Source of the DNA: Streptomyces gelaticus
GTDB lineage: Bacteria > Actinomycetota > Actinomycetes > Streptomycetales > Streptomycetaceae
Assembly: GCF_014649535.1 (NCBI RefSeq)
Contig: NZ_BMTF01000002.1
Location: 399,974-463,973 of the forward strand
Direction: 5' to 3'
DNA length: 64,000 nt
The notes under the pieces: model-generated
What the model saw: the letters and a program-made list of their open reading frames with translations, nothing else
The model's database searches: none
Told to the model about the DNA's origin: nothing
Program-made: the position numbers and the translations under genes
Part shown: one piece after another, positions 33,907-42,074 of the stretch
How the letters are laid out: each line of letters starts with the position of its first letter
Position numbering within the stretch: position 1 is the stretch's first letter

Positions 33907-33938
33907 AAGTTATCGCTGATCAGCCCCATTGATCAATG
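33907..33938 (-). promoter_or_regulatory. Promoter of the subtilase gene with symmetric element
   Basis: On the minus strand the -35 TTGATC (33936-33931), 18-bp spacer and -10 TAACTT (33912-33907) are close to the vegetative consensus. The -35 is embedded in the perfect palindrome CATTGATCAATG (33927-33938), and a second TGATCA lies 7 bp away inside the spacer, so a repressor site is possible. Confidence 0.6.
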
Positions 33939-34130
33939 AGTTCGCAGGGCCGGATTCGGACGGACGGACGCGAACCGGTGCGCGGGAGAAGTACGGATCG
34001 GCGATGAACCGCTCCGCCGCGCTCTCCGTGCCGTTGTCGGAGGAGGTGCACAGACACCCCTCGATGCCGACCCTTCCCAGTGAGATCCACCGTCACCGAC
34101 ACCACCGCACCCGCGTCGCGAGGAGATTCC

Positions 34131-34499
34131 GTGGCTACCGATGCACCGCCGCCGCCCGAGGCCAGTACGGACATCCGCCCTGCCCAGCCCACGACCGAGG
34201 CGTTCACCGCGGTGCAGGAGAGCGCGGAGTTCGGCGAACTGCGCCGCTCGTACCGCTCGTTCGCCTTCCCGCTGACCATCGCGTTCGTCCTCTGGTACCT
34301 GCTCTACGTGCTGCTGTCCAACTACGCGGGCGGCTTCATGGGCACCAAGGTGTACAGCAACATCAACGTCGCCTTCGTGCTCGGCCTCGCCCAGTTCGTC
34401 ACCACCTTCCTCATCGCCTGGTTCTACTCGCGGCACGCGGCCGCGAAGCTCGACCCGAAGGCCGAGGCCATCAAGTCCCGTATGGAGGCCGACGCATGA
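34131..34499 (+). CDS. DUF485 domain membrane protein (ActP partner)
   Basis: 122 residues from GTG 34131 preceded by AGGAGA (an in-frame GTG at 34080 would add 17 residues but lacks such a site). After a Pro-rich start comes the DUF485 pattern ESAEFGELRRSYRSFAFPLTIAFVLWYLLYVLLSNYAGGFM and a second helix INVAFVLGLAQFVTTFLIAWFY. It is the standard companion of acetate symporters. Its stop overlaps the ATG of the symporter gene, so the two are translationally coupled. Confidence 0.92.
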   Translation: MATDAPPPPEASTDIRPAQPTTEAFTAVQESAEFGELRRSYRSFAFPLTIAFVLWYLLYVLLSNYAGGFMGTKVYSNINVAFVLGLAQFVTTFLIAWFYSRHAAAKLDPKAEAIKSRMEADA

Positions 34500-36136
34500 G
34501 CGCCGCGTACCACTCGCACCCCGCCCTCCAGCTGGCCGCCTCCTCGACCACCGAGCACCGGCCGCTGATCATCACGCTCTTCGCCGTGTTCGTCGCCGCG
34601 ACCCTGGGCATCACCGTCTGGGCCGGACGGCAGACCCGGAGCGCCTCCGACTTCTACGCGGGCGGCCGTCAGTTCACCGCCTTCCAGAACGGACTCGCGG
34701 TCTCCGGCGACTACATGTCCGCCGCGTCGTTCCTCGGAATCGCCGGGGCCATCGCCCTCTTCGGCTACGACGGCTTTCTGTACTCCATCGGCTTCCTCGT
34801 CGCCTGGCTCGTCGCCCTGCTGCTGGTCGCCGAACCACTGCGCAACTCGGGCCGCTACACGATGGGCGACGTCCTCGCCTACCGGATGCGTCAGCGCCCC
34901 GTCCGTACCGCCTCCGGCGTGTCCACCATCGTCGTCTCGATCTTCTACCTGCTGGCCCAGATGGCGGGCGCGGGCGTCCTGGTCTCGCTTCTCCTCGGCA
35001 TCACCAGCGACGCGGGCAAGATCCTCATCGTCGCGCTGGTCGGCGTACTCATGATCGTGTACGTCACCATCGGCGGCATGAAGGGCACCACCTGGGTGCA
35101 GATGGTCAAGGCCGTACTCCTCATCGCCGGCGCCCTGCTGATGACCTTCCTGGTGCTGCTGAAGTTCGACTTCAACATCTCCGACCTGCTGGGCACGGCC
35201 GCCGCGAAGAGCGGCCACGGCGCGGCGTTCCTGGAGCCCGGCCTCAAGTACGGCGCCACCGGCACCTCGAAGCTGGACTTCCTCTCCCTCGGCATCGCCC
35301 TGGTCCTCGGCACCGCCGGCCTGCCGCACATCCTGATCCGCTTCTACACGGTGCCGACCGCCAAGGCCGCCCGTAAGTCGGTCAACTGGGCCATCGGCAT
35401 CATCGGCGCCTTCTACCTGATGACGATCGCCCTCGGCTTCGGCGCCGCGGCCCTCATCGGCCCCGCCGAGATCAAGGCGAAGAACCCGGCCGGCAACGCG
35501 GCCGCCCCACAGCTCGCCGAATACCTCGGCGGGGTCGGCACCACCGGCGGCGCCGTCCTGCTCGCGGTGATCTCGGCGGTCGCCTTCGCCACCATCCTCG
35601 CCGTCGTCGCGGGGCTCACCCTCGCCTCCTCGTCCTCCTTCGCGCACGACATCTACGCCAACGTCATCCGCAAGGGGAAGGCCACCGAGAAGGAGGAGAT
35701 GCGGGCCGCCCGCTGGGCCACCGTCCTCATCGGCGCGGTCGCGATCGTCCTGGGCGCCTTCGCCCGCGACATGAACGTCGCCGGACTGGTGGCGCTGGCG
35801 TTCGCCGTCGCCGCCTCCGCCAACCTGCCGACCATCCTCTACAGCCTCTTCTGGAAGCGGTTCACCACCCAGGGCGCGCTGTGGTCGATCTACGGCGGTC
35901 TGGCGAGCTCGGTGATCCTGGTGCTGTTCTCGCCGGTCGTCTCCGGCAACCCGAAGACATCGATGTTCAAGGGCGTCGACTTCGCCTGGTTCCCACTGGA
36001 GAACCCCGGCCTCATCTCCATCCCGCTGGGCTTCCTGCTCGGCTGGGTCGGCTCCCTGCTCTCGAAGGAGGAGCCGGACAAGGGCAAGTACGCCGAGCTG
36101 GAGGTCAAGTCCCTCACCGGCGTCGGAGCGCACTGA
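34496..36136 (+). CDS. actP: Cation/acetate symporter, SSS family
   Basis: A 546-residue sodium:solute-symporter-fold permease with about 13 helices. FYAGGRQFTAFQNGLAVSGDYMSAASFLGIAGAIALFGYDGFLYSIGFLVAWL is diagnostic for ActP. TAGLPHILIRFYTVP and a C-terminal LEVKSLTGVGAH tail follow. It imports acetate and other short monocarboxylates. ATG 34496 overlaps DUF485. A strong terminator follows at 36165. The pair forms an operon divergent from the subtilase. Confidence 0.94.
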   Translation: MSAAYHSHPALQLAASSTTEHRPLIITLFAVFVAATLGITVWAGRQTRSASDFYAGGRQFTAFQNGLAVSGDYMSAASFLGIAGAIALFGYDGFLYSIGFLVAWLVALLLVAEPLRNSGRYTMGDVLAYRMRQRPVRTASGVSTIVVSIFYLLAQMAGAGVLVSLLLGITSDAGKILIVALVGVLMIVYVTIGGMKGTTWVQMVKAVLLIAGALLMTFLVLLKFDFNISDLLGTAAAKSGHGAAFLEPGLKYGATGTSKLDFLSLGIALVLGTAGLPHILIRFYTVPTAKAARKSVNWAIGIIGAFYLMTIALGFGAAALIGPAEIKAKNPAGNAAAPQLAEYLGGVGTTGGAVLLAVISAVAFATILAVVAGLTLASSSSFAHDIYANVIRKGKATEKEEMRAARWATVLIGAVAIVLGAFARDMNVAGLVALAFAVAASANLPTILYSLFWKRFTTQGALWSIYGGLASSVILVLFSPVVSGNPKTSMFKGVDFAWFPLENPGLISIPLGFLLGWVGSLLSKEEPDKGKYAELEVKSLTGVGAH

Positions 36137-36164
36137 GCGGTCGGCGCCGCGGGCTCCCGTCGAG

Positions 36165-36196
36165 TGGCCGTGTCGTAGGACCCTACGACACGGCCA
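36165..36196 (+). terminator. Terminator of DUF485-actP operon
   Basis: A perfect stem of about 14-15 bp (36165-36179 with 36182-36196), 28 bp after the stop codon. No T-tract. Confidence 0.8.
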
Positions 36197-36322
36197 CGCC
36201 GCCCCTCGTGCCAAACGGGCCCCGCCGATGTCACCGCTCTCGCGTAGTCTCGGAGGGGTCAGCCGGAAGGGCCGGGCGACGAAGCGGACCCGGCACCGGG
36301 AAGCAACGGGGAGGGGGCCCAC

Positions 36323-37312
36323 ATGCTCATCGACAGATTCGACCGGGTCGCCACCGACCTGCGCGTCTCGCTGACCGACCGGTGCAATCTGCGGTGCACC
36401 TACTGCATGCCGGAAGAGGGCCTGCAATGGCTGGCCAAGCCCGACCTGCTCAGTGACGACGAGATCGTCCGGCTGATCGGCATCGCCGTCGGCCGGCTCG
36501 GCATCACCGAGGTCCGCTTCACCGGCGGCGAGCCGCTGCTGCGCCCCGGGCTCGTCTCCATCGTCGAGCGGTGCGCCGCCCTCGCCCCGCGCCCCAGGAT
36601 GTCGCTCACCACCAACGGCATCGGTCTCGAGCGCACAGCCGCCGCACTCGCGGCCGCGGGTCTCGACCGGGTCAACGTCTCGCTGGACACCCTGCGCCCC
36701 GACGTCTTCAAGACCCTCACCCGCCGTGACCGCCACCACGACGTGCTGGCCGGCCTCGAAGCCGCCCGCGACGCCGGGCTCACCCCGGTCAAGGTCAACA
36801 CCGTCCTGATGCCGGGGCTCAACGACGACGAGGCCCCCGAGCTCCTCGCCTGGGCCGTCGAGCAGGGGTACGAGCTCCGCTTCATCGAACAGATGCCGCT
36901 CGACGCCCAGCACGGCTGGAAGCGCGAGGGCATGATCACGGCGGGCGACATACTCCGGTCGCTGCGCACCCGCTTCACCCTCACCGAGGAGGGCGCCGGA
37001 GAGCGCGGCTCCGCCCCGGCCGAGCGCTGGATCGTCGACGGCGGCCCCCACCGGGTCGGCGTCATCGCCTCCGTCACCCGCCCCTTCTGCCGGGCCTGCG
37101 ACCGGACCAGGCTCACCGCCGACGGCCAGGTGCGCACCTGCCTCTTCGCCCGCGAGGAAACCGATCTGCGCGGCGCCCTGCGCTCGGACGCACCGGACGA
37201 GGAGATCGCCCGGATCTGGACGCTCGCGATGTGGGGAAAGAAGGCCGGATCCGGTCTGGACGACCCTTCCTTCCTTCAGCCCGACCGGCCGATGTCGGCC
37301 ATCGGGGGCTAG
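36323..37312 (+). CDS. moaA: GTP 3',8-cyclase (molybdenum cofactor biosynthesis)
   Basis: A 329-residue radical-SAM enzyme that starts molybdopterin synthesis by cyclising GTP. The radical-SAM cluster is C21-x3-C25-x2-C28 (RCNLRCTYC). RFTGGEPLLRPGL follows. The second cluster region has FCRACDRTRLTADGQVRTCLF, and the protein ends in the conserved Gly-Gly (SAIGG) that enters the active site. ATG 36323 follows a GGGGAGGGGG ribosome site. It is a single gene after the actP terminator. I saw no Moco-riboswitch-like fold upstream. Confidence 0.96.
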   Translation: MLIDRFDRVATDLRVSLTDRCNLRCTYCMPEEGLQWLAKPDLLSDDEIVRLIGIAVGRLGITEVRFTGGEPLLRPGLVSIVERCAALAPRPRMSLTTNGIGLERTAAALAAAGLDRVNVSLDTLRPDVFKTLTRRDRHHDVLAGLEAARDAGLTPVKVNTVLMPGLNDDEAPELLAWAVEQGYELRFIEQMPLDAQHGWKREGMITAGDILRSLRTRFTLTEEGAGERGSAPAERWIVDGGPHRVGVIASVTRPFCRACDRTRLTADGQVRTCLFAREETDLRGALRSDAPDEEIARIWTLAMWGKKAGSGLDDPSFLQPDRPMSAIGG

Positions 37313-37485
37313 GCGTACGGCCCTGGCACGAGGGGGTGGGGTCTCGGAGCGGGTTCCGCGGCGACGTGAGCGCGATATATTTTCTGGTGTCGAATCAGCG
37401 GGTTCCGGCTTTCGCCCACCCCGATCGACACTGAAGGGCCCGCCCCGGGAGGCACCCCGGGCCAGACCCTCCAGCGCAGTTCACG

Positions 37486-37514
37486 AGCCCGGTCGCCCAA
37501 CTCTCGACCGGGCT
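37486..37514 (-). terminator. Hairpin between moaA and the 42-residue gene
   Basis: 10-bp perfect stem AGCCCGGTCG/CGACCGGGCT (37486-37495 with 37505-37514), 9-nt loop, placed 46 bp beyond the stop of the leftward small gene and 174 bp after moaA. Confidence 0.55.
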
Positions 37515-37559
37515 TCTGCGTACGCGTCCCCGGTCGCGACCGTCTCGTGTGCGGGACGG

Positions 37560-37688
37560 CTACTGCATGAACTGCCCCACAGCGGCGATGATCGCCACGA
37601 ACAGTCCCGCCACCGCCAGACAGACCTGCCACTTCTCGGCATCGGTCCATCTCCGGCCGCGGGACTTCACCTCGCTCTGATCACTCAC
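37560..37688 (-). CDS. Very small single-helix membrane protein (42 aa)
   Basis: GTG 37688 is preceded at optimal distance by AAGGAGG. The 42 residues are a polar N-terminus (VSDQSEVKSRGRRWTDAEKW) and one hydrophobic helix (QVCLAVAGLFVAIIAAVGQF). The strong ribosome site and typical codon use argue it is real. The function is unknown. One copy of an 81-bp repeat lies 70 bp upstream on the side of its promoter. Confidence 0.7.
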   Translation of the reverse strand: MSDQSEVKSRGRRWTDAEKWQVCLAVAGLFVAIIAAVGQFMQ

Positions 37689-37758
37689 GACTCCTCCTTG
37701 CTCCTCCAGCGGTCCCGCTGACGGCCTGGTCCGACAGCGGACCCGCCGCGAGGAGCGG

Positions 37759-37839
37759 TGCGGAGCGCGTAGGAAGTCTGTCACGGACGCCGGGGAGCGG
37801 TGCACCGTAACTCCATGATTGATCTGAGCTTTTCTTGAG
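37759..37839 (-). repeat. 81-bp repeated element, copy A
   Basis: Matches 38279-38359 at 69 of 81 positions without a gap. Identical blocks include CGGTGCACCGTAACT, TGATTGATCTGAG and TTTTCTTGAG. It lies 70 bp upstream of the 42-residue gene (minus strand), where a promoter or leader would be. Confidence 0.8.
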
Positions 37840-37906
37840 CTTCGGTCCGCAGTACGCCACACCACGCGGCGTCCCGCACCACGGGGGCGTTCGACGGCAG
37901 GACCCC

Positions 37907-38164
37907 TCAGGCGTCGTCCGGTCCCGGCCCGCCGGACTCCCACTCCGTCAGCGTCACGACATCCTTGAGGAAACCCCGGACATCGAGGAACGAGGAGAGA
38001 TGCTCCCGGTGGTCCTCGCAGGCCAGCCAGGTCTTGCGACGCTCCGGGGTATGCAGCTTCGGGTTGTTCCAGGCGAGCACCCAAACGGCGTCGGCCCGGC
38101 AGCCCTTGGCGGAACAGATGGGTGCGGCGGCAGCGTTCTCGGTCGCGGATTCAGGGGAGTTCAC
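37907..38164 (-). CDS. Conserved small cytoplasmic protein (85 aa)
   Basis: 85 residues from GTG 38164. Two or three cysteines (ICSAKGCRADAVW, LACEDHREHL) and HTPERRKTW suggest a small metal-binding fold: C-x4-C at the start and C-x2-H later. The tail is acidic (TEWESGGPGPDDA). Streptomyces homologues carry the label 'acetone carboxylase' in some databases, which the size cannot support. Copy B of the 81-bp repeat lies 114 bp upstream. Function is unknown. Confidence 0.75.
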   Translation of the reverse strand: MNSPESATENAAAAPICSAKGCRADAVWVLAWNNPKLHTPERRKTWLACEDHREHLSSFLDVRGFLKDVVTLTEWESGGPGPDDA

Positions 38165-38278
38165 GGACTCAACCCTAGGTCAGCGCCTGTGCCCGACCGC
38201 ATCCCCGGCCCGAGAAAAGCGACGCCGAGCAGCCACGGGGGGAGCTGCCCGGCGTCGGTCCGTCGCTCCGACGGGGGA

Positions 38279-38359
38279 TGCGGAGCGCTTACGAAGTATG
38301 TCACGCAGACCAGGGTCCGGTGCACCGTAACTTCGTGATTGATCTGAGGTTTTCTTGAG
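38279..38359 (-). repeat. 81-bp repeated element, copy B
   Basis: Same orientation and same length as copy A (37759-37839), exactly 520 bp away, 85 percent identical. It lies upstream of the 85-residue gene on the minus strand and just past the stop of the DUF3099 gene. Confidence 0.8.
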
Positions 38360-38388
38360 GAACGGACGTGACGCGTATGCGGCCGGGC

Positions 38389-38754
38389 TCAGACCGATTC
38401 CCCGCCGCGGCGGGCCCCGCCGCCCTCCGGACCGGATTCCGCGGAACCGGCCGACGGCACCGCGTCGAGAACCGGCCGCATCGGCGCCGGAACGAAGGTG
38501 GAAGGAAGCGAAGGGGTGTTCTCCCGGCCCGCGTTGGCGATGACCACCGCCACGTACGGCAGCAGCACCCCGAGCACGAGCGCCACGATCGCGACATACC
38601 GCTCGACGTTCCACAGCACCGCGGCCAGGATCACCGAAACCGTCCGTACGGACATCGAGATCACATAGCGCCGCTGCCTGCCGCGCACATCGTCCGCGAG
38701 TCCCTGCCGGGCCCCCGTGATCCGGAAGACCTCGCCGCCGTTCTGCCTGCGCAT
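38389..38754 (-). CDS. DUF3099 domain membrane protein
   Basis: 121 residues from ATG 38754 (GGAG 5 nt upstream, with an alternative GTG one codon before). FRITGARQGLADDVRGRQRRYVISMSVRTVSVILAAVLWNVERYVAIVALVLGVLLPYVAVVIANAGREN is the DUF3099 pattern: a short cytosolic start, two close transmembrane helices and a disordered Pro/Gly-rich tail. It is widespread in actinomycetes and its function is unknown. Confidence 0.88.
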   Translation of the reverse strand: MRRQNGGEVFRITGARQGLADDVRGRQRRYVISMSVRTVSVILAAVLWNVERYVAIVALVLGVLLPYVAVVIANAGRENTPSLPSTFVPAPMRPVLDAVPSAGSAESGPEGGGARRGGESV

Positions 38755-39006
38755 CACGTCTCCATCACCCTTCCCCCCGCGCCCGGGATCCGGCAGGCCG
38801 GGGGACACCTCGTTCCCGTGCCGGACGCTCCCCGGACCGGACCGCAACCACGGTACGCCCGGCACCCACGGGCTTCGAGACCGGGGCACGCTCTTTCGTA
38901 CATATCGGTATCCGTGCCGCACATACGGACCCCTCCGGCATGCGGCGCCCGGCCGACGGTCCGAGACTGGGCGCACATGCGACATCGCGTCGCACGAGGA
39001 GGCGAC

Positions 39007-39282
39007 ATGGGCTGGTTGTGGGCAATCATCGTGGGTCTGGTGCTCGGTCTGATCGCGAAGGCGATCCTGCCCGGCAAACAGAACATCCCCCTCTGGCTGA
39101 CGACCATTTTCGGCATCATCGGCAGCGTCCTCGGCAATGCCGTCGCCACCTGGATCGGTGTCAACGAAACCAAGGGCATCGACTGGATCCGCCATCTGCT
39201 CCAGCTGATCGGTGCGGTGGTGGTCGTCGGCGTCGGCGACATGCTGTGGACCTCGTTCCGCGGCAGCAGACAGAGGACCTGA
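39007..39282 (+). CDS. GlsB/YeaQ/YmgE family small membrane protein
   Basis: 91 residues from ATG 39007 with AGGAGG upstream. The family frame is visible: GWLWAIIVGLVLGLIAKAILPGKQNIPLWLTTIFGIIGSVLGNAVATWIG, with the conserved G-x-x-A-K/R-x-x-x-P-G-x loop and three hydrophobic helices. Often labelled transglycosylase-associated or stress protein. Activity is not established. A very strong hairpin follows. Confidence 0.9.
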   Translation: MGWLWAIIVGLVLGLIAKAILPGKQNIPLWLTTIFGIIGSVLGNAVATWIGVNETKGIDWIRHLLQLIGAVVVVGVGDMLWTSFRGSRQRT

Positions 39283-39295
39283 ACCCAGGGCACGA

Positions 39296-39340
39296 CGCAC
39301 CGCGGCCGGACACGCGTCAGGCGTGTCCGGCCGCGGTGCG
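39296..39340. terminator. Bidirectional terminator, 20-bp perfect stem
   Basis: Arms 39296-39315 and 39321-39340 are perfectly complementary with a 5-nt loop. It lies between the rightward GlsB-like gene and the leftward tyrS. Confidence 0.85.
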
Positions 39341-39354
39341 TACGCGGTCCGGGA

Positions 39355-40620
39355 TCAGCCGGTGACCTCGACGGCGGCGAGGTTCTTCTTGCCCCGGCGC
39401 AGCACCAGCCAGCGCCCGTGCAGCAGCTCCTCGCGGGCCGGCGCGCTCTCGCCGTCCGTGACCTTGACGTTGTTCACGTACGCACCGCCCTCCTTCACCG
39501 TGCGCCGGGCACCCGACTTGCTCGGCGCCAGGCCGACCTCCACCAGGAGATCCACCAGCGGGCCCAGCTCGGTGACCCGCGCGTGCGGTACCTCGGACAG
39601 CGCCGCGCCCAGCGTCGCCTCGTCCAGCTCGCCGAGCTCGCCCTGACCGAAGAGCGCCTTCGACGCCGCGATGACCGCGGCGCACTGATCGGCACCGTGC
39701 ACCAGCGTCGTCAGCTCCTCGGCCAGCGCCCGCTGCGCCGTCCGCGCCTGCGGGCGCTCCTCGGTGACCTTCTCCAGCTCCTCCAGCTCCGCGGGGCTGA
39801 GGAAACTGAGGATGCGCATGTACCGGGAGATGTCCCGGTCGTCCACGTTCAGCCAGAACTGGTAGAACGCGTACGGCGTCGTCATCGTCGGGTCGAGCCA
39901 GACGGCCCCGCCCTCGGACTTGCCGAACTTGGTCCCGTCCGCCTTCGTCATCAGCGGCGTCGCCAACGCGTGCACCTCGGCGCCCGGCTCCAGGCGGTGG
40001 ATCAGGTCGAGACCGGCGGTGAGGTTGCCCCACTGGTCGCTGCCGCCCTGCTGGAGGGTGCAGCCGTAGCGCCGGTACAGCTCCAGGTAGTCCATGCTCT
40101 GGAGCAGCTGGTAGCTGAACTCGGTGTAGCTGATGCCCTCGTCGGACTCCAGCCGCCGGGCGATGGAGTCCTTCGTCAGCATCTTGTTGACGCGGAAGTG
40201 CTTGCCGATGTCCCGGAGGAACTCGATCGCGGACATGCCCGACGTCCAGTCCAGGTTGTTCACCATGACCGCCGCGTTCTCGCCCTCGAAGGACAGGAAC
40301 GGCTCGATCTGGGACCGCAGCCGCGACACCCAGCCGGCGACCGTCTCCGGATCGTTCAGCGTGCGCTCGGCGGTCGGCCTCGGGTCACCGATCTGACCGG
40401 TGGCCCCGCCCACCAGGGCGAGCGGACGCAGCCCGGCCCGCTGGAGCCGGCGCATGGTGAGCACCTGCACCAGATGGCCGACGTGCAGACTCGCCGCGGT
40501 GGGGTCGTAGCCGCAATAGAAGGTGACGGGACCGTCCGCGAGAGCCTTGCGCAGTGCGTCCTCATCAGTGGACTGGGCGAACAGCCCACGCCACTTCAGC
40601 TCGTCGACGATGTCCGTCAC
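39355..40620 (-). CDS. tyrS: Tyrosyl-tRNA synthetase
   Basis: A 421-residue class I aminoacyl-tRNA synthetase charging tRNA-Tyr. It has the HIGH-type HVGH in [15 protein letters not shown], tyrosine-pocket [12 protein letters not shown] and KMSKS-type [10 protein letters not shown]-terminal S4 RNA-binding domain follows ([29 protein letters not shown]). The start is GTG 40620, with GAGGAG 10 nt upstream. An open frame continues upstream without synthetase similarity. I did not find a T-box leader. Confidence 0.96.
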   Translation of the reverse strand: MTDIVDELKWRGLFAQSTDEDALRKALADGPVTFYCGYDPTAASLHVGHLVQVLTMRRLQRAGLRPLALVGGATGQIGDPRPTAERTLNDPETVAGWVSRLRSQIEPFLSFEGENAAVMVNNLDWTSGMSAIEFLRDIGKHFRVNKMLTKDSIARRLESDEGISYTEFSYQLLQSMDYLELYRRYGCTLQQGGSDQWGNLTAGLDLIHRLEPGAEVHALATPLMTKADGTKFGKSEGGAVWLDPTMTTPYAFYQFWLNVDDRDISRYMRILSFLSPAELEELEKVTEERPQARTAQRALAEELTTLVHGADQCAAVIAASKALFGQGELGELDEATLGAALSEVPHARVTELGPLVDLLVEVGLAPSKSGARRTVKEGGAYVNNVKVTDGESAPAREELLHGRWLVLRRGKKNLAAVEVTG

Positions 40621-40679
40621 GGTTCCGGTACTCCTCGTGGTGCGTACGGGTAATGGCTTTCCAGCCCAGTCTAGGTGGG

Positions 40680-42074
40680 TCACACGCCGGGGCTCACCGA
40701 GCTCATGTTGAAGTCGGGGATCCGCAGCGCGGGCATCGCGGACCGAGTGAACCAGTCGCCCCACTCGCGCGGCAGCGTCTTTTCCGTACGGCCCGCCTCC
40801 GTGGCCCGCGACAGCAGGTCCACCGGCGACTCGTTGAACCGGAAGTTGTTCACCTCGCCGACGACCTCGCCGTCCTCGACGAGATACACCCCGTCGCGGG
40901 TCAGCCCGGTCAGCAGCAGCGTGGCCGGATCGACCTCGCGGATGTACCACATGCAGGTCAGCAGCAGCCCGCGCCCGGTCGTCGCGGCCACCATCTCCTC
41001 CAGGGACCGCTCACCGCCGCCCTCCAGCAGCAGGTTGTCGATCGCCGGCGCGACCGGTTGCCCGGTCAGCCCCGCCGTGTGCCGGGTGGTCGTCAGGTGC
41101 TCCAGCCGGCCCTCCCGCACCCAGTCGGTCGGCGTCAGCGGCAGACCGTTGTCGAAGACGGAGGCGCCGTCCCCGGAGGCGTGCGCGATCACGAACGGCG
41201 CCGACTCCAGGCCGGGTGCGTTCGGGTCGCTGCGGAGCGTCAGAGGCAGCCCGCAGAGCTGCTCGCCGATCCTGGTCCCGCCGCCCGGCTTGGAGAACAC
41301 CGTCCGGCCCTCCGCGGCGTCCCGCGCGGCCGAGGACCACAGCTGGTAGATCAGCAGATCGGCGACCGCGGTGGGCGGCAGCAGCGTCTCGTACCGCCCG
41401 GCGGGCAGCTCGATACGGCGCTCGGCCCAGCGCAGCCGCTGCGCCAGTTCCGCGTCCAGCTCGGCCGGGTCGACGTCCTTGAAGTCGCGCGTCGCGCGGC
41501 CCGCCCAGGACGAGCGGGCGCGGTCCGGGGACTTGGCGTTGAGCTCCAGCGTCCCGGTCGGCTGGTCGTGGCGCAGCCGCAGCCCCGTCGACGTGCCGAG
41601 ATAGGTCGAGGTCATCCGGTGGTGGGCGAAGCCGTACAGTTCACGGCCGCCGGAACGGGCACGGGCGAAGGCCTCGCCGAGTGCCGGGGCGAACTCCGCG
41701 AAGACGTCCGAGTCCGTCTCGGCCGGTGCGTCCGTGAAGTCGGGCGACACGGGCACCCCGGCCACCAGCGGCTGCGCGTCCTCCGCCGGTCCGGCCCCGC
41801 GCGCCGCGGCCTCGGCGGCCCGCACCAGCGGCTCCAGGTCGTCGGCGGTGACCGCGGACCGCGAGACCACACCCGACGCGGTGCCCTGCGCGCCGTCGAC
41901 GGTCGCGATGACGGTCAGCATCCGCCCCCGGGTCACCCCGTTCGTCGTGAGCGCGTTGCCGGCCCAGCGCAGATTCGCGGACGACTCCTCGTCGGCGATG
42001 ACCACACAGCCGTCGGCGGTGGACAGTTCGAGCGCCCGCTCGACGATCTCGTGCGGCTTGCTGACGCGGCTCAT
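40680..42074 (-). CDS. TldD/PmbA family protein, PmbA (TldE)-like subunit
   Basis: A 464-residue partner of TldD, which together form a metalloprotease degrading or processing peptides. The family fold is present ([90 protein letters not shown]). There is no HExxxH, as expected for the non-catalytic TldE subunit. ATG 42074 overlaps the TldD stop (ATGA), so subunits are made in equal amounts. Start and order agree with the usual tldD-tldE arrangement. Confidence 0.92.
   Translation of the reverse strand: MSRVSKPHEIVERALELSTADGCVVIADEESSANLRWAGNALTTNGVTRGRMLTVIATVDGAQGTASGVVSRSAVTADDLEPLVRAAEAAARGAGPAEDAQPLVAGVPVSPDFTDAPAETDSDVFAEFAPALGEAFARARSGGRELYGFAHHRMTSTYLGTSTGLRLRHDQPTGTLELNAKSPDRARSSWAGRATRDFKDVDPAELDAELAQRLRWAERRIELPAGRYETLLPPTAVADLLIYQLWSSAARDAAEGRTVFSKPGGGTRIGEQLCGLPLTLRSDPNAPGLESAPFVIAHASGDGASVFDNGLPLTPTDWVREGRLEHLTTTRHTAGLTGQPVAPAIDNLLLEGGGERSLEEMVAATTGRGLLLTCMWYIREVDPATLLLTGLTRDGVYLVEDGEVVGEVNNFRFNESPVDLLSRATEAGRTEKTLPREWGDWFTRSAMPALRIPDFNMSSVSPGV

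Noticed and set aside
36240..36322. Moco riboswitch before moaA
   Set aside because: Some GC-rich complementarity, but I could not match the conserved core of the Moco motif.
34424..37051. 875-codon leftward frame opposite actP and moaA
   Set aside because: Gly/Glu/Asp-rich antisense translation without motifs.
37759..38359. CRISPR-like or IS-end interpretation of the repeated element
   Set aside because: Only two copies of 81 bp, no spacers, no terminal inverted repeats or transposase.
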